Source: a virus | Direction: 5' to 3' (one strand) | Virus record (IMG/VR): IMGVR_UViG_3300021964_000099 | Location: 1 to 52,274 of that record | Length of the DNA: 52,274 nt | Shown here: positions 7,435 through 14,881 of the stretch, one piece after another | How positions within the stretch are numbered: the stretch's first letter is position 1 | Layout of the letters: every line of letters begins with the position of its first letter | The notes under the pieces: model-generated | What the model was told of the DNA's origin: nothing | The model's input: the letters and a program-made list of their open reading frames with translations, nothing else | Database searches by the model: none | Made by a program: the position numbers and the translations under genes

Positions 7435-7830
7435 TTATTTTTTCTTAAATAAACCTACAGCTCCTTTCGCGCCCTTAATGCCGAAACTTGCTGAGCAGGC
7501 AATATATAATAGATGTTTATAATAATCTGGGAGAGATTGCAAGGCAATAAAACCTTTCTCAATATGCTCTGTCATTCCGGGAAAGAAGACTAGTGTCGCT
7601 GGAGCGAGAAGACAAATTAAAATTAGTTCGTCTTTCCAACTTCCCTTCATTTGATCTACTGCTGATTGTTCCCATGCTACTTTGCCGGCAATTTGATCTT
7701 GTTTCAATTTAGTAGCTGCGCGAACTTCCGTAACTTTTAATTCTGCTTTTGCCTTTTTAGTTTCAACGAAACCTTTGACGCCGTCAGCGACGACGCCAAG
7801 TAAAGGTTTAGCTAAGAGTTGCCAGACCAT
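7435..7830 (-). CDS. Holin, GTA 3-TM type
   Basis: A 131-residue protein that matches the pattern of the gene-transfer-agent 3-TM holin family: N-terminal hydrophobic LLAKPLLGVVADGV, a charged helical linker (KKAKAELKVTEVRAATKLKQDQ), WKDELILICLLAPATLVFFPG as the main membrane segment, then YYKHLLYIACSASFGIKGAKG and a Lys-rich tail. Such holins permeabilise the inner membrane at lysis. A strong ribosome-binding site (GGAGGAGGAG) lies just upstream. Its family is best known from alphaproteobacterial elements. Confidence 0.75.
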   Translation of the reverse strand: MVWQLLAKPLLGVVADGVKGFVETKKAKAELKVTEVRAATKLKQDQIAGKVAWEQSAVDQMKGSWKDELILICLLAPATLVFFPGMTEHIEKGFIALQSLPDYYKHLLYIACSASFGIKGAKGAVGLFKKK

Positions 7831-7833
7831 GGT

Positions 7834-7965
7834 CTAGGCTCCTCCTCCTAATTGACTTAGAATGATGAGTACAATAACTGCTACGATACCCGCCTTTATC
7901 CAGTCCTTCATTTTCCAATCGGACCATTCTTTTAAATGTGCCCATAAGTCTTTCAGTAAATTCAT
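7834..7965 (-). CDS. Single-pass membrane peptide next to holin (43 aa)
   Basis: A short frame (MNLLKDLWAHLKEWSDWKMKD then AGIVAVIVLIILSQ) with start at 7965 and a near-perfect AGGAGG site. An amphipathic Trp-rich N-terminus is followed by one clear membrane segment and GGGA. It ends 3 bp before the holin start. A lysis accessory or antiholin role is plausible from position but not shown by sequence. Confidence 0.6.
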   Translation of the reverse strand: MNLLKDLWAHLKEWSDWKMKDWIKAGIVAVIVLIILSQLGGGA

Positions 7966-7973
7966 TTTACCTC

Positions 7974-8150
7974 CTAATGTTCGGTCAAGTCAAAGTCCGG
8001 ATCGAACTCGACAACCTTTATTGGATCTAAAACTTCCTCAAGTTTTTGTAATGCATCTTTTACATCATGTTCACAATTTAAGCAACCACAATGACATTTA
8101 CCGCCATTACCATGGTGACATTCATGTTCACAATGTCTACAAAGAGCCAT
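7974..8150 (-). CDS. Cys/His-rich zinc-binding-like small protein (58 aa)
   Basis: Start at 8150, coupled to the upstream gene by TAATG; stop at 7974. The first 29 residues hold 7 Cys and 6 His (LCRHCEHECHHGNGGKCHCG then CLNCEHD), enough for at least one and probably two metal sites. The second half is acidic and amphipathic. It does not fit a classical zinc finger. It sits between portal and holin genes. I know no named family. Confidence 0.6.
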   Translation of the reverse strand: MALCRHCEHECHHGNGGKCHCGCLNCEHDVKDALQKLEEVLDPIKVVEFDPDFDLTEH

Positions 8151-8398
8151 TAATGGATTGTCGCCTTTTCATATTCGTGATTCTCTAAATCTTGTGCAAA
8201 TGCATAAAACATTTCTGAGGTTTGTTCTGGCCCCAATATATCTAGATAAATTGTCTTAGCTACAACTAACAATGATGCACTTAGTGCCATTGGGTCTTGT
8301 GGATGTTGATCCGCAAAAGCAAACACTTCATCTAAAATCTTTTTACTTTTTTCTTTTTTTAACAGTTTTTTTCCTTTTTTTAGCAATGTAGCCCCCAT
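8150..8398 (-). CDS. Small helical protein downstream of portal (82 aa)
   Basis: The frame is open up to 8431; I chose the start at 8398 (MGATLLKKGKKLLKKEK) because it reduces overlap with the upstream gene, but 8407 and 8431 are possible. A basic N-terminus precedes two helices (KILDEVFAFADQHPQDPMALSAS, LVVAKTIYLDILGPEQTSEMFYAFA). The stop is fused to the next start as TAATG. Function unknown. Confidence 0.5.
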   Translation of the reverse strand: MGATLLKKGKKLLKKEKSKKILDEVFAFADQHPQDPMALSASLLVVAKTIYLDILGPEQTSEMFYAFAQDLENHEYEKATIH

Positions 8399-8528
8399 CC
8401 TTTGCATATGTAGATATTTTAGCACTTCCAAGAGCTTTTCTCATTTGAGAAGTATCACCTACTTTAGTACCAAACTTTTTCTTATATTTTTTAGCTAATA
8501 ATTTAGCTATTCTAGGATCTAGCGCCAT
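8343..8528 (-). CDS. Small basic protein with GG motif (61 aa)
   Basis: A 61-residue Lys-rich protein (MALDPRIAKLLAKKYKKKFG...). Its C-terminal part holds TYAKDGGYIAKKRKK, one of several 'GG-hydrophobic' tails seen in late proteins of this genome. It overlaps the 3' end of the portal gene by 17 bp. Possibly a DNA-binding or virion-associated peptide; no family known to me. Confidence 0.55.
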   Translation of the reverse strand: MALDPRIAKLLAKKYKKKFGTKVGDTSQMRKALGSAKISTYAKDGGYIAKKRKKTVKKRKK

Positions 8529-10926
8529 CTTTTTGCCTCCTTTGACCTGCTAAAGTTACTTCTGCTCTAAGATCTGCTTGATCTTCTTGACTTTGTAGCT
8601 TTTCTTTGTCCATTTCATCCTTTTGTGCAAGTTTTTGACCTTCAAAGTTAAGTTTTTCTACGTCTAACTCAAGTTTTTTATCAGCATTTTCTTTATTTTG
8701 CTGTATTTCTTGTGCACGAAGCATTAATTCTTGTTGTTTTAGGTCAATAAGTGGATCAGAATCTTTTTTACCAAGGTATTCTTGCTCTTCCGCCACTAAT
8801 TCTTCTGTCATTTGTACAATTCTCTCTGCAATCTCGTTCTCATTTTGTTGTTGAAACTGTTGCATAAGTTGTGGTGGTACTTGTCCACCAAATTGTGCTG
8901 CTTGTTCTTGCATCGCTTCAGCATTTTTCGCTGTTATTTCTTCTCTAGCCATCATTGAAATGTGTTCAGAGATGTGAGCTTGTAAAACACCCATTGCAGG
9001 TGGATTATTTGCTACTAAAAACGAACTCATAAAAGCTTGGTGTGCATTTATATGCGCTGCATGGTTCTGGCCTTGAAATGCTTGTAGCTTCATCATCTGT
9101 AATGACTTAGCATTTTCCATTCCGGGATCTTCTGGTTGTGGTTGTTGAGGAGGAGGAAGTAACATGTCAATATCTCTAACACCAAGTGCTTCATACATAC
9201 GTCTGTATGCTTCATGCATGTTATGCATTTGCGGATTTGATGTAGCCATTTGCATTTGTGTTTGCGCTAAAGTAACGCGCTGAGCCATAGAGAAAATATT
9301 CGGATCAGAAACAGGTAGTATGTCAACCCGTTCATCAAAATCTTGTTGTTTAACAACACGATTGCCACCACGAACAGCATAAGGGTACTCAGCCGGTAAA
9401 CTTTCTGCAAAGACTCTTGATAGTAATTTAAATTCAACTTTTTGTGCGTAATGTAATCGTTTATGAATAGCGTTCATCACTTTCGTGCCGCGTTCCATAA
9501 TTGCCATTGTTGTACCTACAGGATTTGCTTGTGAGCCTTCGCCCATCTTGTTATCGGCAATAGACGCAAAACGTCTACCTGCATCAACAACAAACCCTAG
9601 TAAAGCAAAAAGAGTTTGACTTGGTTCTTTATAAGGAATCAACATCAAGGATTCGCGGATCGCGCCTCCCGGTGCATCTACATCCCGGAACTCTCCGGGT
9701 TGGAGCGGTTGATCATCGTCTCGAACTCGCAACCCTCTTGCCTTAAAACCGGCAGGGAGATTGGACAACGTACCTGCATCAATGAGTTGACGGAGTGCTG
9801 ATGTAGCAGTTCTGGAGAGACCCCCGAGCATGTGGATAAGGCCAAAGCCATAAAAACCAAGACCGGGTAGAAACTTATAGTGAACAAAGTATTGTATCTT
9901 TTTTCGGAGAGGATCATCTTCTCTGTAGTTTCGGTATATGGCCAAAACTTGTCCCGATCCTTCGTCAACAGTAACAACATAAGGCAATTTAATACCAGTA
10001 GGTTCTCCTGTTTGCGAGTCTTTATCTTCGAAACCGGGTATGTCCAAATCGCAATGAAACTCTAAGAGTACTATGTCCTCTGCGTTTTGCGGCGCAGAAA
10101 TCCCATCTAATTCATCGTACTTATCTTGTGCGTCGTTGTTATCAACTTGTGACATCATCACATCAACATCACGGTACATACCGCTTACTTGTTTCTTACG
10201 TAACTCATTGCCCATTGTTTTAATAACATGTGTAATGCGCTCACAAGATTCCATGTCTGTTGATACATAAGGCATCACCACATCTTCTGCTGGTACAAAT
10301 TTTGATACGGCTCTACCTCTTACACTTTCGTAGTAAACTTTTTTAAAGGCACTACCCGCTAGTGGTAAATGAAAAAGCATTTGATCAAGTTCTTGATCGT
10401 ACTCTTCCATCTCATAACTAATTTGATAGTTCATGAACTCTTTCACACGTTGTGATTGCTGTTCAATCTCTGGTGTTATCTCGCCCACTATTTGTGTGCG
10501 GATAGGACCTTCGGGGGGAAGTAACTCTTTATAAGCTTGCGCTTGAAACTGTGTAACTGTCTCTGCTAGTAATGGGTGTGTAACACCGGTTGCACCAGCA
10601 AAGGGTTTTGATCTATCTTCGTATTTAAATCCTAGTAAGTCTAATCCGTCCGTATATGTTTTTAGCCAGTCTGCTCTTGCATCTTTATCATATTCATAAT
10701 CAGCAATTAAACCACCAGCCAATGATTCTAATTCATCATCCGGTATAAGTTCTGCTAGGTTCGCGTTAAATGCTCCTTCTAGTGATGTATCTTCAACAGG
10801 GTTTACGATTGCTGAACCGTCCTCCAACATCATTGCATCACCTTCCATCATTGGTGCGGTGATTTCTTGAGCGGAATCTGGAGCTATCTCTAGATTAATC
10901 TCTTCGTTTACTTTTTCTATAGCCAT
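8512..10926 (-). CDS. Portal protein (P22-like, long podovirus type)
   Basis: An 804-residue protein encoded two small genes and one mid-size gene after TerL. Recognisable segments are the N-terminal acidic region, DWLKTYTDGLDLLGFKYEDRSKPFAGATGVTHPLLAE, a core with AGSAFKKVYYESVRGRAVSKFVPAEDVVMPYVSTDMESCERITH, and NKMGEGSQANPVGTTMAIMERGTKVMNAIHKRLHYAQK in the stem/wing. The C-terminus is a long Gln/Glu/Lys-rich helical barrel-like region. Such long portals occur in P22-like and marine podoviruses. The start directly abuts the upstream stop (10927). Confidence 0.85.
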   Translation of the reverse strand: MAIEKVNEEINLEIAPDSAQEITAPMMEGDAMMLEDGSAIVNPVEDTSLEGAFNANLAELIPDDELESLAGGLIADYEYDKDARADWLKTYTDGLDLLGFKYEDRSKPFAGATGVTHPLLAETVTQFQAQAYKELLPPEGPIRTQIVGEITPEIEQQSQRVKEFMNYQISYEMEEYDQELDQMLFHLPLAGSAFKKVYYESVRGRAVSKFVPAEDVVMPYVSTDMESCERITHVIKTMGNELRKKQVSGMYRDVDVMMSQVDNNDAQDKYDELDGISAPQNAEDIVLLEFHCDLDIPGFEDKDSQTGEPTGIKLPYVVTVDEGSGQVLAIYRNYREDDPLRKKIQYFVHYKFLPGLGFYGFGLIHMLGGLSRTATSALRQLIDAGTLSNLPAGFKARGLRVRDDDQPLQPGEFRDVDAPGGAIRESLMLIPYKEPSQTLFALLGFVVDAGRRFASIADNKMGEGSQANPVGTTMAIMERGTKVMNAIHKRLHYAQKVEFKLLSRVFAESLPAEYPYAVRGGNRVVKQQDFDERVDILPVSDPNIFSMAQRVTLAQTQMQMATSNPQMHNMHEAYRRMYEALGVRDIDMLLPPPQQPQPEDPGMENAKSLQMMKLQAFQGQNHAAHINAHQAFMSSFLVANNPPAMGVLQAHISEHISMMAREEITAKNAEAMQEQAAQFGGQVPPQLMQQFQQQNENEIAERIVQMTEELVAEEQEYLGKKDSDPLIDLKQQELMLRAQEIQQNKENADKKLELDVEKLNFEGQKLAQKDEMDKEKLQSQEDQADLRAEVTLAGQRRQKDGARS

Positions 10927-11718
10927 TTATTTTCCCTTGCCAAAAGTTTGTTTATGCAATTGATCTATTGCTGTTGGACTCATCTTTCGTAAGTTTTCAC
11001 TATCCTTTAAAGAAAGCGCTCCTTCTAATTCCATTATTTTTACTAAAGTATCCATCTTCATAACTGAATCACCAAGACTACCACCATTTGCCATGCCTAC
11101 AGGTCTTGTTATATCATTAATGTTGATTATGCCACCTTTTGCTGCTTTTATTTCTTTTGACCCATCCATTGTACCTAGTGTTTGTTCTAACAAACTCATT
11201 GGTATAAAATCAACAGCGGTAGGGATACCATTTAATATCATCAAAGCACCTCTAGCAATTTTTTTAATTGTAGGGTTATCAGCAAAATCGCCAAATGCTT
11301 TTCTCATGTTATCAAGAAAGGTTTGTTCTTTTATTTCTTTTGGTGCATCCATTTTAACTGCGTCATTAAGAATTTCGTTGGCTGTTTTTAAATCAGTAAT
11401 TCTTTCTGTTTTATTGAATGCTGTTGCAGGTAATTTGTTTCTTGATCTTAACAATTCTATTTGTAATGGTGATTGTCCTTTGTACGCGAGCCGTGGTTCA
11501 TCAGCTTTTGTCACTATCTCATTAAACTCTGCTAGTGCTGTTCTATCTTTACCTACTCTATTTTTAAAATCTGCTTTTTGTTCTTTGGTAATAATATTTT
11601 TAGATTTTGCTAGATCAAATAACATTTGAGGCGTTAGCCCTTTAGCAAATGAAGGGACGTCAAGTAACTCCTTCATTTTAGCTCCCACTGCTCCTTGTGC
11701 CATTTTTGTATCTGCCAT
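10927..11718 (-). CDS. Late protein with GG...ITRPVG motif, function unknown
   Basis: A 263-residue protein between TerL and portal. The frame is open to 11736, but MADTKMAQGAVGAKMKELLD at 11718 is the better start because it follows the upstream stop by one base. The body is helical and Lys-rich; residues ~200-220 carry AAKGGIININDITRPVG followed by MANGGSLGDS. That motif recurs, in variant form, in the proteins at 35.3 kb and 33.3 kb. It could be a portal-associated or internal head protein; no family is known to me. Confidence 0.6.
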   Translation of the reverse strand: MADTKMAQGAVGAKMKELLDVPSFAKGLTPQMLFDLAKSKNIITKEQKADFKNRVGKDRTALAEFNEIVTKADEPRLAYKGQSPLQIELLRSRNKLPATAFNKTERITDLKTANEILNDAVKMDAPKEIKEQTFLDNMRKAFGDFADNPTIKKIARGALMILNGIPTAVDFIPMSLLEQTLGTMDGSKEIKAAKGGIININDITRPVGMANGGSLGDSVMKMDTLVKIMELEGALSLKDSENLRKMSPTAIDQLHKQTFGKGK

Positions 11719-11719
11719 T

Positions 11720-11806
11720 TTATTTTTCCATCGCAATGGCGGCTTTCACCGCCATGCGACTAACCCAGTCAGAGGTGTGTGCGTTTTCGGCCGACTGGTA
11801 ACTCAT
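11720..11806 (-). CDS. Tiny coupled peptide (28 aa)
   Basis: A 28-codon frame (MSYQSAENAHTSDWVSRMAV...) starts at 11806 inside a TAATG overlap with the gene upstream and stops one base before the next start. The two-sided coupling is the main evidence for translation. The sequence is amphipathic with no recognisable motif. Confidence 0.4.
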   Translation of the reverse strand: MSYQSAENAHTSDWVSRMAVKAAIAMEK

Positions 11807-12096
11807 TATGTTTTTCTTGATGCTCCCCAACCTTTGGTTGTTAGCATTTTATTTTTATTCTTGTGGACAGATCCACCGCCCATATATCCTTTTACTTCTC
11901 CGCCTTTAGCATAGTTTCCTTTACCACCTTTACCGGGAATAACTACATCTCTTTTAGGTTTAATTTTAAGTTTAGGTTTAATAGGATTTTCTTGACTATA
12001 TTCCTTTTCAGCAATTCTATAATCACTTTCCATTCTTTGTTTATCAGTTGTACTTTCATACCACTTTTTATATTCTTCCGGCGTCATCATATTCAT
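11806..12096 (-). CDS. Small basic Gly-rich protein between TerL and portal (96 aa)
   Basis: A 96-residue protein starting at the last base of the TerL stop region (coupled at 12096). The N-terminal half is helical and charged; the C-terminal half has GKGGKGNYAKGGEVKGYMGG followed by a conserved-looking tail KMLTTKGWGASRKT. I associate this GWG-x-RKT tail with small late proteins of marine phages. Role unknown; basic charge suggests DNA or capsid contact. Confidence 0.55.
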   Translation of the reverse strand: MNMMTPEEYKKWYESTTDKQRMESDYRIAEKEYSQENPIKPKLKIKPKRDVVIPGKGGKGNYAKGGEVKGYMGGGSVHKNKNKMLTTKGWGASRKT

Positions 12097-13538
12097 TAGT
12101 AGTACTCCCTTGGTTCCGTGATCCGTGGTTCATCGTAGTAGTCATCGGGGAGTTTGACAAAGTTGCCTTGACGGTATCGCATGAGCGCTTGTGTTGTTGA
12201 GTCAACATAATCGTCATGGTCGCCAAAAGGAAAAGCTGCACACTCCTCTATAACGTCCTGTGCCCATCGTTCATCCGGACACCATACTTGGCCCGATTCA
12301 AACATAGGGGCTACTGAGTTTACCCGAACATGTTTATCGTTCCCTCGACTTGGTGTAAAGTTTACAACAGGTATACCTGCTGATCTTAACTCATCTGTCA
12401 ACGGAAGTCCAGAAGCTTTTGCTTCTACAATAACTGTTTCCGGTTCCCAGTATTTATATTTATCCATAGCAATTTTTTTGAGCTCTGTAAACTCCCATCT
12501 TCCTTTTTCTGCATCTAAAAGTATTATTTGAGGGTTTCCCTTACTTGGGTGACTGAACACGCCCCATGTAGTAATCGCGCTATAGTCCGCTGTTTCTTTT
12601 TTACTGAACGCTGTATCATAACTTTGGATGACATGAATCAAGTCCGGTACTTCATCTTCTTCCCATATTTGCCACCACTCACGTTTCAATATAGAGCCCT
12701 CTTCGGCGGTAGGATTTTGCTGCCACTGGGCTTGCCACTTTTGTTCTGTTAAGGAAGCACGGGTCGCGGTCAATGAATCAATGTCCCAGTACTCTGGCCA
12801 AATAGGTTTATTACTTGGTAATATCGCCGGGAACTCAATAAGCTCCCACTGGTCTGCCTTGGGTTCTTTTGCTTGAGCGTCAATCAATCTGCCTGTCAAA
12901 TCTTTCACGGACCACCGGGTCATAACAATAACGATAGCACCGCCCGGCTGTAGACGTTGTCTAGGTCCAGAGGTATACCATTCATACGCACTGTCAAAAG
13001 CTGTTTCGGATAGGGCGTCTTGCTCGGAGTGCGGGTCATCAATGATCAATAAGTCTGCACCACGGCCCGTGATACTTGAACCAACGCCCGCTGCAAAATA
13101 CTCGCCGCCTTTGTTTGTTTCCCAACGGCCTGCCGCTTTACTGTCCGCGGATATCGAAACTTGGTCAAAGACTTGCTGGTAGACTTGACTGTCAATAAGG
13201 TTCTTCATCTTACGTCCAAACCTTACGGCAAGTTCTGTATTGTGTGTGGTTTGAATTATCTTGAGTGTAGGTTTATTGCCAACTAACCAAGATGGAAATA
13301 AGAAAGAAGCAAACTCTGACTTTGTATGTCTAGGTGGCATATTGACAATCAAACGCTTGATTTTACCATCCCGTATGTCCTCAAATTTTTTTGCAATTTT
13401 TTTGTGATGATAACCGGAGACAAAGTCTGGCCAAACATGTCTGACAAAAGGTATGAAGCCTTTTTCAGCAGCATCTAGCTTTTTTAAATGTTCTTGAATT
13501 AGTTGTTCTTGAAGTTGAACTTCAGTTTGAGAAACCAT
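12096..13538 (-). CDS. terL: Terminase large subunit (ATPase/nuclease)
   Basis: A 480-residue DNA-packaging motor. The ATPase domain has the Walker A-like NMPPRHTKSE at ~66-75, Walker B LLIIDDPH at ~163-170 and the coupling motif MTRWS at ~206-210. The C-terminal RNase H-like nuclease shows its acidic residues in SYDTAF (D308), IVEAKASG (E372) and HDDYVDS (D446). The length is normal for the family. It is the first gene of the leftward late module; a sigma70-like promoter lies directly upstream, and the small subunit is encoded 6 kb away. Confidence 0.93.
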   Translation of the reverse strand: MVSQTEVQLQEQLIQEHLKKLDAAEKGFIPFVRHVWPDFVSGYHHKKIAKKFEDIRDGKIKRLIVNMPPRHTKSEFASFLFPSWLVGNKPTLKIIQTTHNTELAVRFGRKMKNLIDSQVYQQVFDQVSISADSKAAGRWETNKGGEYFAAGVGSSITGRGADLLIIDDPHSEQDALSETAFDSAYEWYTSGPRQRLQPGGAIVIVMTRWSVKDLTGRLIDAQAKEPKADQWELIEFPAILPSNKPIWPEYWDIDSLTATRASLTEQKWQAQWQQNPTAEEGSILKREWWQIWEEDEVPDLIHVIQSYDTAFSKKETADYSAITTWGVFSHPSKGNPQIILLDAEKGRWEFTELKKIAMDKYKYWEPETVIVEAKASGLPLTDELRSAGIPVVNFTPSRGNDKHVRVNSVAPMFESGQVWCPDERWAQDVIEECAAFPFGDHDDYVDSTTQALMRYRQGNFVKLPDDYYDEPRITEPREYY

Positions 13539-13548
13539 TATGAAAAAT

Positions 13549-13577
13549 TTTATATAATATTTTTATGGGATAATCAA
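13549..13577 (-). promoter_or_regulatory. Promoter for terL and the late module, near-leaderless
   Basis: On the minus strand, TTGATT (13577-13572) and TATAAA (13554-13549) are separated by 17 bp. The -10 box ends only 10 bp before the terL ATG, so the transcript would have almost no leader and no Shine-Dalgarno is visible. The spacer contains ATCCCAT, a heptamer also present in four other putative promoter regions here. Confidence 0.5.
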
Positions 13578-13761
13578 TATTTTCATTCGTACAGATTTAG
13601 GGGTGTGGGTATGTCTGGATTAGTGTTACGCGCAACTATGTAGGAGTCCCATTATACTATTTAGGGGGGCCCCCGAAGGGGGTGCGACCTTTTGCCATAC
13701 CATATGTAGTATGCACCAAGATCCTATCTACTAGATATAGTACCCCCCGAAGGGGGGCGAG

Positions 13762-13770
13762 TTATCCACA
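13762..13770 (+). promoter_or_regulatory. DnaA box (TTATCCACA)
   Basis: A perfect match to the strong bacterial DnaA box, placed directly after a GC hairpin of the repeat array. A second perfect copy in the opposite orientation lies 370 bp away and a third at 20.57 kb; all are intergenic. Confidence 0.55.
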
Positions 13771-13828
13771 GCCACTAGATATGGTACACGGACCGCGAAG
13801 CGGGCCACAAGATGTAGTATGTCCAGAC

Positions 13829-13856
13829 CAAAAAAAACACCCCCCGAAGGGGGTGC
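13829..13856 (-). terminator. Rho-independent terminator (minus strand)
   Basis: Read on the minus strand: a C-run, TTC, G-run hairpin with a cUUCGg-type loop, followed by TG and a run of eight T. It lies 20 bp after the stop of the gene at 13876 and would insulate it from the terL promoter. Of the similar hairpins in this array, only this one has a U tract. Confidence 0.75.
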
Positions 13857-13875
13857 GACACTATGTCACATTGAC

Positions 13876-14052
13876 TTAGTTTATATAGAGATCCTTATCT
13901 TGCCAATAAAATTTAGAAGAATCATAGTCATACTTATTTAAGACAAGAAGCAAATTAGATTTAGTAACTTGAATATATGCGCCATCTTCTTCGCTAATCA
14001 TTACCCAAGCAAAAACCATGTCAGCTTTTTTAATCATTTGTTTCACGGTCAT
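13876..14052 (-). CDS. Small protein inside the repeat array (58 aa)
   Basis: I place the start at 14052 (MTVKQMIKKADMVFAWVMIS) because it has AGAAAGGATAAT directly upstream, the same ribosome-binding sequence as other early genes here; the frame is open to 14073. The protein has a helical N-terminus followed by a beta-like segment (GAYIQVTKSNLLLVLNKYDYD). It has its own promoter-like -10 element and terminator. No family known to me. Confidence 0.6.
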   Translation of the reverse strand: MTVKQMIKKADMVFAWVMISEEDGAYIQVTKSNLLLVLNKYDYDSSKFYWQDKDLYIN

Positions 14053-14078
14053 ATTATCCTTTCTGTTTTTCATATCCT

Positions 14079-14097
14079 ATCTTTATAGGATAATATA
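14079..14097 (-). promoter_or_regulatory. Early promoter -10 region
   Basis: The minus strand reads ATATTATCCTATAAAGATA. The same ATCCTATAAAGATA block recurs upstream of the DUF932 gene (16384-16397). A clear -35 hexamer at canonical spacing is not obvious (TTTACG lies 15 bp upstream), so this may be an extended -10 type promoter. Confidence 0.4.
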
Positions 14098-14137
14098 AGA
14101 TGCGTAAACTATATAATTATCGTAACTTATAATTAAC

Positions 14138-14146
14138 TGTGGATAA
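14138..14146 (-). promoter_or_regulatory. DnaA box (reverse orientation)
   Basis: TGTGGATAA on the plus strand is the exact complement of TTATCCACA. It lies in the AT-rich segment between the small gene and the second half of the repeat array. Confidence 0.5.
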
Positions 14147-14438
14147 CTTTATTTATACCAGACCTAGTACCCCCCGAAGGGGGGCTGCGACAATTGGTCA
14201 CATTGACACAATATGTGGTACGTGGAACGCGGAGCGTGGCACAAGATGTAGTATGCCCCCGAAGGGGGCTGCGACGTTATGTCACATTGACACAAGATAT
14301 AGATCCCCCGAAGGGGGTGCGACATATTGTCACATACTAGATGTAGTAGGTCAACGGATCATGGACATACCACCAGTAGTACCCCGAAGGGGTGCGACAA
14401 TTTGTCACATTGACATTTTGATTGATCTATGATCGCGG

Positions 14439-14831
14439 TTATTTCTTCGCGGTTAAAAAATCTAATAATAGATGATATGATCGCGGTTCAAATTCTAAGG
14501 AACATGGATAATCAAAACCATTTTTTAAGAGTTCCCGCCCTTTGTCACCGTCGTATAGTTTTATGATCTTGCGTCGCGGTGCTTGGACAATATAAAAGTT
14601 ATTAGGATTATTTGAAAAGTTCTTATAATTCCAAGATATTTGTAAGGGGCTAATATTAATTCTATTTTGTTTTATTATTGTTTTACACTCTAACCAGAAA
14701 GAAAAACCATTATAAACGCCGTATAAATCGGGTATTCCCCCGCCGTGTCTGTTTTCAATTCTTGACCAGAATACCTGTTTTAATTCTCTAAATATCTGTT
14801 TATAGAAAAGCGTTTCGGGTTTTGTAGACAT
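14439..14831 (-). CDS. PD-(D/E)XK nuclease, VRR-NUC / resolvase-like
   Basis: A 130-residue protein. The core reads RHGGGIPDLYGVYNGFSFWLECKT: the Asp of GIPDLYG and the ECK triad match the D...(D/E)XK catalytic pattern, and SPLQISWNYK downstream matches the helix after the core in VRR-NUC-type enzymes. Members cut branched or damaged DNA. It is in the early-type leftward block, just after a repeat array and before a terminator. Its role could be junction resolution or host-DNA degradation. Confidence 0.7.
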   Translation of the reverse strand: MSTKPETLFYKQIFRELKQVFWSRIENRHGGGIPDLYGVYNGFSFWLECKTIIKQNRINISPLQISWNYKNFSNNPNNFYIVQAPRRKIIKLYDGDKGRELLKNGFDYPCSLEFEPRSYHLLLDFLTAKK

Positions 14832-14860
14832 AAAAAAACCCGCTAATTATAGCGGGCTTT
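14832..14860 (-). terminator. Rho-independent terminator
   Basis: Stem AGCGGG/CCCGCT with a 6-nt loop, followed on the minus strand by a run of seven T. It terminates the transcript of the 99-aa gene just before the nuclease start. The other flank has a shorter run of T on the plus strand, so it may act in both directions. Confidence 0.75.
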
Positions 14861-14881
14861 TGTAGATTGTAAAAAGATTAA

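Larger units (their letters stand above)
13664..14415. repeat. Composite repeat array: GC hairpins, 17-bp dyads and AGATRTAGTA units
   Basis: Three elements alternate. (a) Hairpins with a C-run, GAA, G-run at 13670-13682, 13743-13757, 13840-13853, 14170-14184, 14255-14269, 14305-14317 and 14381-14393, plus variants CCGC-GAA-GCGG (13793-13803) and ACGC-GGA-GCGT (14227-14237). (b) Dyads TGCGACA-N3-TGTCACA at 13854, 14186, 14270, 14318 and 14393, four of five followed by TTGACA or TTGACT, with a degenerate copy at 13683. (c) Short units near AGATRTAGTA, about ten copies. The region spans two gaps (13539-13875 and 14053-14438) around one small gene and contains two DnaA boxes. It may be an origin, a packaging site or a regulator-binding array. 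Confidence 0.8.

Noticed and set aside
13670-14393. All GC hairpins of the array as rho-independent terminators
   Set aside because: Only the copy at 13829-13856 is followed by a T run; the others lack it on both strands.
13664-14415. CRISPR array
   Set aside because: The repeats are short, of several kinds and unevenly spaced, with no constant repeat and unique spacers, and no cas gene is present.
14139-14432. Open frame on the plus strand across the repeat array (97 aa)
   Set aside because: It consists of translated repeat units without a ribosome site; the array is better explained as non-coding.
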